A stretch of DNA of 16,137 nt from JALZBN01 sp035525375. Its GTDB lineage: Bacteria > Actinomycetota > Acidimicrobiia > Acidimicrobiales > AC-14. The notes under the pieces were generated by a model, which saw only the letters and a program-made list of their open reading frames with translations, did no database searches and was not told the origin of the DNA. Each line of letters opens with the position of its first letter. Position 1 is the stretch's first letter. The DNA is taken from contig DATLEI010000114.1 in NCBI GenBank assembly GCA_035525375.1, positions 1 through 16,137 of the forward strand, given 5' to 3'. Shown here piece after piece: positions 12,039 to 16,137 of the stretch. Both the position numbers and the translations under genes were made by a program.

Positions 12039-12245
12039 ATGGTCGTTCTTTGGATCGTGCTCGTGGTTGTGGTTGTCGTGGGCGCCTTTTTCGTGCTGCG
12101 CACGCTGCACCGGCTCACGATGGCGGCGCGCCAGCTGCAGCGCACGGTGAACACGATGAAGGAGCACGTGGAGTCCCAGGTGAAGGAACTTGACATCGAT
12201 GTGAAATCGCTGGGCGAGACCATCGAGGAGACCGGCCGCAACTAG
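12039..12245 (+). CDS. Small single-pass membrane protein with coiled-coil tail
   Basis: A 68-residue protein with one N-terminal transmembrane helix (about 2-20, mostly Val and Leu). It is followed by a basic HRLTMAARQLQRT and then a charged helix, MKEHVESQVKELDIDVKSLGETIEET, with heptad-like spacing of hydrophobic residues. The build is TatA-like (short N-terminal anchor plus amphipathic helix), but the Gly-Pro or Phe-Gly hinge of TatA/TatB is missing, so I do not call it a Tat component. It also resembles the small DUF948-like actinobacterial membrane proteins. It has its own promoter box and its stop codon forms part of the box before the next gene; the tatA/B ATG is only nine bases on. 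Function is unknown. Confidence 0.75.
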   Translation: MVVLWIVLVVVVVVGAFFVLRTLHRLTMAARQLQRTVNTMKEHVESQVKELDIDVKSLGETIEETGRN

Positions 12246-12248
12246 GCT
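12243..12248 (+). promoter_or_regulatory. Putative -10 box (TAGGCT) overlapping a stop codon, before tatA/B
   Basis: TAGGCT fits TANNNT, includes the TAG stop of the previous gene and ends six bases before the tatA/B ATG. The GGGGG that follows (12249-12253) might instead act as a crude ribosome binding site. Confidence 0.3.
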
Positions 12249-12254
12249 GGGGGC

Positions 12255-12539
12255 ATGCCGACCTCGCTCGGACCCCTCGAGATCCTTGTGATCTTGGTGG
12301 TGGCCCTGATAGTGCTCGGCCCCGAGCGTCTTCCCAAGGCGGCCCGCCAGCTTGGCAAGGCTGTCGCCGAGGTACGGCACTGGTCGAGTGGCATCCAAGA
12401 CGAAGTAAAAAGCGCCTTCAACACTGACGCCGAGCCCGACCATCCTGCGGTCGCCGTTCCCCCTCCCGACAGCGTGTCTTCTCCTCCCCTCCCGACCACG
12501 CCGGCACCCGACGCTCCCGACGCCCCTTCTTCTAACTGA
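12255..12539 (+). CDS. tatA/B: Twin-arginine translocase TatA/TatB family subunit
   Basis: A 94-residue single-pass protein of the Tat pathway, which exports folded proteins with RR signal peptides. Order: transmembrane helix at about 7-21 with Glu9, the hinge LGPERLP at 21-27, and amphipathic helix KAARQLGKAVAEVRHWSSGI. The tail from about residue 57 is rich in Pro, Ala and Asp and probably disordered. The hinge LGPERLP and membrane Glu are TatB-like, while the helix resembles TatA of M. tuberculosis and the gene order tatA-tatC-helY argues for TatA. One subunit may serve both roles here, or a separate TatA may be elsewhere. tatC follows after 57 bases. Confidence 0.85.
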   Translation: MPTSLGPLEILVILVVALIVLGPERLPKAARQLGKAVAEVRHWSSGIQDEVKSAFNTDAEPDHPAVAVPPPDSVSSPPLPTTPAPDAPDAPSSN

Positions 12540-12596
12540 GGCATCGCAATCGCCATCATCGAGGACGACCCAGAGGTCAGCGACCTCGGCGGCCGG

Positions 12597-13292
12597 ATGT
12601 CGCTCGTCGAACATCTCGCCGAGCTCCGCCGTCGCCTGATCATCTCGGTCATCGCCGTCGCCGGAGGCGCAGTCGTGGCCTTCGCGCTGTACAACCAAAT
12701 TCTCGACATCCTCATTCAGCCGTACCAGCACGCCACCGGCGCCGACAAGCTCATCGTCCTCGGCCCACTCGACGGTTTCGCCACCCGGCTCAAAATCGCG
12801 ACCTATTGCGGCCTGCTCATCTCCTCTCCCGTGGTGCTCTGGCAGTTCTGGCGATTCATCACGCCGGGTCTGCACAAGCGGGAGAAGCGCTACGCCATCC
12901 CCTTCGTGATGGCCTCCCTCTTGCTCTTCCTCCTCGGCGCGGTGGTCGCCATGGTTACGTTCGAGCCCGCCCTGACCTTTCTGAGCGGAGTCGGTGGCCC
13001 CAACCTCGTCAACGAGTACACCTCGGCGAAGTATCTGAGCTTCATAACGCTCATGATCATCGCCTTCGGCGTCTCGTTCGAGTTCCCGATTCTGTTGGTC
13101 TTCCTCGAGATCGCGGGGATCGTCCCGAGCGCGAAGCTGCGCAAATGGCGACGCGGCGCCATCGTCACGATCGTGGCGGCCGCGGCAGTGATCACTCCGA
13201 GTCAGGACCCGATCTCGCTCTTTGCCATGGCCGTTCCCATGTACGTCTTCTACGAGGCTGCGATCCTTGTGGGGCGCTGGCTGAAGAAGTGA
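12597..13292 (+). CDS. tatC: Sec-independent protein translocase TatC
   Basis: A 231-residue polytopic membrane protein that recognises twin-arginine signal peptides. The N-terminal MSLVEHLAELRRRL is the conserved cytoplasmic signal-binding segment with its Glu. Six membrane spans follow at about 15-36, 68-88, 101-123, 145-167, 181-198 and 203-224. GVSFEFPILLVFL holds the conserved membrane Glu, and ITPSQDPISLFAMAVPMYVFYE is the typical end. The ATG at 12597 is the first standard start but has a poor Shine-Dalgarno. The 57 bases back to the tatA/B stop are open in the same frame and encode an acidic stretch (IIEDDPEVSDLGGR), so a longer form from a rare ATC start is conceivable. helY begins four bases after the stop. 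Confidence 0.95.
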   Translation: MSLVEHLAELRRRLIISVIAVAGGAVVAFALYNQILDILIQPYQHATGADKLIVLGPLDGFATRLKIATYCGLLISSPVVLWQFWRFITPGLHKREKRYAIPFVMASLLLFLLGAVVAMVTFEPALTFLSGVGGPNLVNEYTSAKYLSFITLMIIAFGVSFEFPILLVFLEIAGIVPSAKLRKWRRGAIVTIVAAAAVITPSQDPISLFAMAVPMYVFYEAAILVGRWLKK

Positions 13293-13296
13293 CCGG

Positions 13297-15945
13297 ATGA
13301 AGGCTGACGAGTTTGCCGCCACCTCACCCTTCCCGCTCGACAAGTTCCAGTTGCAGGCGCTCGAAGCCATCGACGCCGGGCGGTCGGTGCTCGTGGCGGC
13401 GCCCACCGGGGCGGGCAAGACCGTCGTTGCCGAGTACGCGGTCGCCAAAGCACTCGCCGAGGGTGGGAAGGCCTTTTACACGACCCCTCTCAAGGCCCTC
13501 TCCAATCAGAAGTACGGAGATTTCTCGCGCCGGCATGGTCCCGGTCGCGTGGGACTACTGACGGGCGATAACGCGATCGCAGGCGACGCGCCGGTCGTCG
13601 TCATGACCACCGAGGTTCTTCGCAACATGATTTACTCCGGCGCGCCGGCGCTCGACGACCTGCGTTACGTCGTACTCGACGAGGTCCACTACCTCCAAGA
13701 CGCCTACCGAGGACCGGTATGGGAGGAGGTGATCATCCATTCACCGCCTGAGATCGACCTCGTGTGCCTGTCGGCCACGGTTTCGAACGCGGAGGAGTTC
13801 GCGGACTGGATCCAGACGGTGCGAGGCGCAACCACGGTGATCATCGAGGAGCACCGTCCCGTCGAACTTCGCCACCTCTACATGGTTGGCGACAGAGACT
13901 CCGACGCGCTTCACCTCCTCCCGACGTTCGTCGACGGTCAGCCCAATCCCGAGGCGGCCCGGCTTGACTCGCGCGCCGCCCATGAGAGCGCATGGCGGGG
14001 ACGGGGCGCGCCGCGCACTCGGCATTCCCGGCTCCACACACCCCGTCGGGCCGAGGTGGTCGAGCGCCTGGGCGAAGAGGGGATGCTGCCGGCCATCTAC
14101 TTCATCTTCAGTCGGATGGCCTGCGACGATGCCGTGCGCCAGTGCCTCGACGCCGGGCTCCGGCTTACGAGTCCCGCCGAGCGCGTAGCCATCCGCGCGA
14201 TGGCCGAGGCGAAGACCGACATTCTCTCAGATGCCGACCTCGACGCCCTTGGCTATGGGCGATGGCTCGCGGGGCTCGAAGGCGGATTTGCCGCCCACCA
14301 CGCGGGCATGGTTCCCCTCTTCAAGGAGGCGGTCGAGGCCTGCTTTTCCGCCGGGCTTGTCAAGGTGGTGTTCGCAACGGAAACCTTGGCCTTGGGCATC
14401 AACATGCCGGCGCGCACAGTCGTCATCGAGAAGTTGTCGAAGTTCACCGGTGAGCGCCACGAGTTCTTGACTCCGGGGGAGTACACCCAGCTAACAGGAC
14501 GCGCCGGCCGGCGCGGCATCGACGAGCTCGGAAACGCCGTCGTCTTGTGGTCTCCCTTCGTCCCGTTCGATCAAGTCGCCGGTCTGGCCTCCACCCGCAC
14601 CTACGCCCTGTCATCGTCATTCCACCCCACGTACAACATGGCCGCCAACCTCGTACGGCGCTATGCCCCCGATGCCGCCCACCATCTGCTGAACCTGTCG
14701 TTCGCTCAGTACCGAGCCGACCGCGACGTCGTGCGCCTCGAGGCCCAGCTCGACAAGCTGGAGCGAACACTCGAGGTCGCTCGCCAAGAGGCAGTCTGTG
14801 ATCTCGGCGACGTCGAGGAATACCGCCAGTTCCTCAGCGAATCGGGCCCGACGGGACAGGCGGCAAGCGTGGCCCGCGCTCGGGTGGAGGCAGCCGTCGG
14901 GCGGTTGCGACCGGGTGACGTCCTGTTGTTGGAAGGTGGCAAGTCCGCAGGCCGGGTCGTCGTGATCTCAACGAGTCATCGGCGGGGTGGGGACGTGCGG
15001 CTTGGGGTGCTCACTCCCGACCGCCGCTACCTCACGTTGTCGGCCAGGGATTTCGCCAACCCACCGGGCGCCATTGCTCACCTCGAGATGCCATCGCCTT
15101 ATGCGCCGCGGAATCCAACGTTTCAGCGAACGGTGGTCCGAGACCTTGCCCGGATGCGCAATGGCGCCGCCAAAAGGTCCCGCTCCAGGCAGAAGGGACA
15201 AACGAGCCGGCACGAAGCCACCGATGTTCACCCTGTGGCCGGGTGCCCCGACGTCCGCCGCCATCTCCGGGCGTCCGAGCGCGCTGAACGCATCCAGAAG
15301 GACATCCGCCGCCTCGAACGACGTATTCAAGGTCGTTCAGAGTCGCTAGCTCGGCAGTTCGACAGGGTGCTTCGTGTCCTCGATGGCTGGGGCTACGTGG
15401 ACAAATGGTCGTTGACCCCCAACGGTGAACAGCTGGTGCGCATTTACCACGAGTGCGACCTCGTCGTCGCTGAGGCGCTGAGACTCGGGCTGTTCGACGA
15501 GCTCGACGCGCCGTCCGTCGCCGCCCTGGCGTCCGCGTTCACCTACGAGGCCCGAGGCCCGGCGCGCCGGGCCAACGAGGCGGGGGAGCAGGCCGCCCCT
15601 TGGTTTCCCTCTCCGAGGGTGAAACGAAGCTGGCACGACATCGAAAGGATCGTCGCCGAGCTGAATCGAGCGGAGGCGGAAGCCGGTCTGCCCATGACCC
15701 GGGGCCCCGATCCAGGGTTCTTCGCCGCCGCGTATGGATGGGCCGCGGGAGAGGAGCTAGCCGACGTCATCGCCGAGGAAGAGTTCTCCGGAGGAGACTT
15801 CGTAAGGAACATCAAGCAGCTCATCGACCTCGTGCGCCAGATCGCCGAGGTGTCGACCGACCAGGTCACCGCAAAGGTGGCGCAGGACGCGGCCGAGCGA
15901 CTGTTCCGGGGCGTTGTCGTGGCGTCCTCGGTCGTGGGGACCTGA
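13297..15945 (+). CDS. helY: Ski2/Mtr4-like superfamily 2 helicase HelY
   Basis: An 882-residue DExH helicase, close to the 906 of M. tuberculosis HelY, which also lies just after tatC. Domain 1: Q-motif region PFPLDKFQLQALEAI, Walker A APTGAGKT at 35-42, TTPLKALSNQKY, DEVH at 128-131, SAT at 159-161. Domain 2: YFIFSRMACDDAV, HHAGMVPLFKEAVE, TETLALGINMPART, and motif VI QLTGRAGRRGID at 398-409. A linker rich in Arg at about 225-255 separates the two domains. The C-terminal part has a KOW-like insertion region, a basic segment (about 625-645) and the DSHCT-type domain near the end. The family unwinds RNA in eukaryotic exosome work; the bacterial role is less clear, probably RNA remodelling. 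It starts four bases after tatC, so is likely coupled to it. Confidence 0.94.
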   Translation: MKADEFAATSPFPLDKFQLQALEAIDAGRSVLVAAPTGAGKTVVAEYAVAKALAEGGKAFYTTPLKALSNQKYGDFSRRHGPGRVGLLTGDNAIAGDAPVVVMTTEVLRNMIYSGAPALDDLRYVVLDEVHYLQDAYRGPVWEEVIIHSPPEIDLVCLSATVSNAEEFADWIQTVRGATTVIIEEHRPVELRHLYMVGDRDSDALHLLPTFVDGQPNPEAARLDSRAAHESAWRGRGAPRTRHSRLHTPRRAEVVERLGEEGMLPAIYFIFSRMACDDAVRQCLDAGLRLTSPAERVAIRAMAEAKTDILSDADLDALGYGRWLAGLEGGFAAHHAGMVPLFKEAVEACFSAGLVKVVFATETLALGINMPARTVVIEKLSKFTGERHEFLTPGEYTQLTGRAGRRGIDELGNAVVLWSPFVPFDQVAGLASTRTYALSSSFHPTYNMAANLVRRYAPDAAHHLLNLSFAQYRADRDVVRLEAQLDKLERTLEVARQEAVCDLGDVEEYRQFLSESGPTGQAASVARARVEAAVGRLRPGDVLLLEGGKSAGRVVVISTSHRRGGDVRLGVLTPDRRYLTLSARDFANPPGAIAHLEMPSPYAPRNPTFQRTVVRDLARMRNGAAKRSRSRQKGQTSRHEATDVHPVAGCPDVRRHLRASERAERIQKDIRRLERRIQGRSESLARQFDRVLRVLDGWGYVDKWSLTPNGEQLVRIYHECDLVVAEALRLGLFDELDAPSVAALASAFTYEARGPARRANEAGEQAAPWFPSPRVKRSWHDIERIVAELNRAEAEAGLPMTRGPDPGFFAAAYGWAAGEELADVIAEEEFSGGDFVRNIKQLIDLVRQIAEVSTDQVTAKVAQDAAERLFRGVVVASSVVGT

Positions 15946-15950
15946 CGAGA

Positions 15951-16137
15951 ATGCCCATCGAGAAGGGGCGAGCTTGGGGCGCGCCGGGGCCGTTCCCGGC
16001 GGACGGGTTTGTCGTCGGTTCCGACGCCGAGGCCCGGGCCGTAATCGAGAACGCTCGCAACAAGCGAGAGCCGTTGCCAGCGCTGGGTCTGCTCGGGGGG
16101 GATCTTTGCCACACCCTCGGCGGGGGCGACGCCGGCG
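15951..16137 (+). CDS. Unidentified protein, N-terminal part, cut by window end
   Basis: An open frame starts at ATG 15951, five bases after the helY stop, and runs off the window end; about 62 residues are visible. It begins MPIEKGRAWGAPGPFPADG, continues with VVGSDAEARAVIENARNKRE and then PALGLLGGDLCHTLGGGDAG. The tight spacing, the high G/C third codon positions and the regular domain-like pattern argue that it is real. The phrasing of a KGxxWG start followed by LGLLGGDLC seems familiar from conserved actinobacterial proteins, but I cannot name the family. No signal peptide or membrane segment is visible in this part. It is probably co-transcribed with helY. Confidence 0.7.
   Translation, partial: MPIEKGRAWGAPGPFPADGFVVGSDAEARAVIENARNKREPLPALGLLGGDLCHTLGGGDAG

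Noticed and set aside
12039..12245. First small membrane protein as TatA
   Set aside because: It lacks the Gly-containing hinge after the membrane helix; the gene at 12255 has it.
11991..13448. Long minus-strand open frame (485 codons) over the tat genes
   Set aside because: It is antisense to three well-recognised genes, its translation is low-complexity and rich in Glu, Gly, Arg and His with no family resemblance, and such frames are common opposite GC-rich codons.
1..16137. CRISPR arrays, insertion sequences, tRNA/rRNA genes, prophage or toxin-antitoxin pairs
   Set aside because: No repeated spacers, transposase motifs, terminal inverted repeats or recognisable RNA genes were seen; the unusual features are in gene order and small unknown genes.

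Overview
The window is a high-GC actinobacterial chromosome segment carrying an almost complete Pup-proteasome locus. Only the C-terminal end of the ATPase ARC/Mpa is inside it (GQYL tail). It is followed by dop, pup, prcB, prcA, pafA, pafB and pafC, then lepB, a TatA/TatB-type gene, tatC and a HelY-type Ski2-like helicase. The dop-pup-prcBA and pafABC-tatA-tatC-helY blocks match the order known in Mycobacterium tuberculosis. The many lineage-specific insertions, the DUF3866 gene next to pafA, and leaderless-looking TANNNT boxes just before start codons suggest a non-mycobacterial actinobacterium. Acidimicrobiia is my best guess, from protein resemblance only; no rRNA is present to prove it.

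Layout. 1-1810: ARC end, dop, pup (+). 1811-3753: an accessory block that interrupts pup-prcBA, with a Cys4 zinc-ribbon miniprotein and a VOC/glyoxalase-fold protein on +, and ilvA on -. 3754-5265: prcB and prcA (+), diverging from ilvA across only 23 bp. 5270-5587: a small tail-anchored DUF2007-like protein (-), diverging from pafA. 5640-7987: pafA and a DUF3866 gene (+). 8053-8685: a SufR-like Fe-S winged-helix regulator (-), diverging from pafB-pafC (8778-10657, +). 10689-11276: lepB (+). 11299-about 11994: a degenerate GDPD-like protein (-), convergent with lepB. 12039-15945: a small membrane coiled-coil protein, tatA/B, tatC and helY (+). 15951-end: start of an unidentified gene that leaves the window.

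How it works together. PafA ligates Pup to target lysines. Pup here already ends in Gly-Gly-Glu, so Dop should not be needed to deamidate it and is expected to act mainly as depupylase. ARC (GQYL tail) feeds the PrcA/PrcB core, whose beta subunit keeps Thr1/Asp17/Lys33. PafB and PafC form the WYL-domain DNA-damage transcription activator. LepB, TatA/B and TatC are secretion functions that share the neighbourhood.

The points most worth checking are: the Fe-S-type regulator divergent from pafB with an inverted repeat between the two promoters; a likely CTG start for pafB; a GDPD relative whose catalytic residues look lost; a recurring TANNNT box 5-9 nt before starts; and the accessory block inside the proteasome operon. 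I saw no tRNA, rRNA, CRISPR array, insertion sequence or phage gene. I do not see a wholly new system; the novelty lies in the wiring and the small unknown genes. No gene-free stretch exceeds 300 bases; the longest is about 92-107 bases, between the SufR-like gene and pafB.
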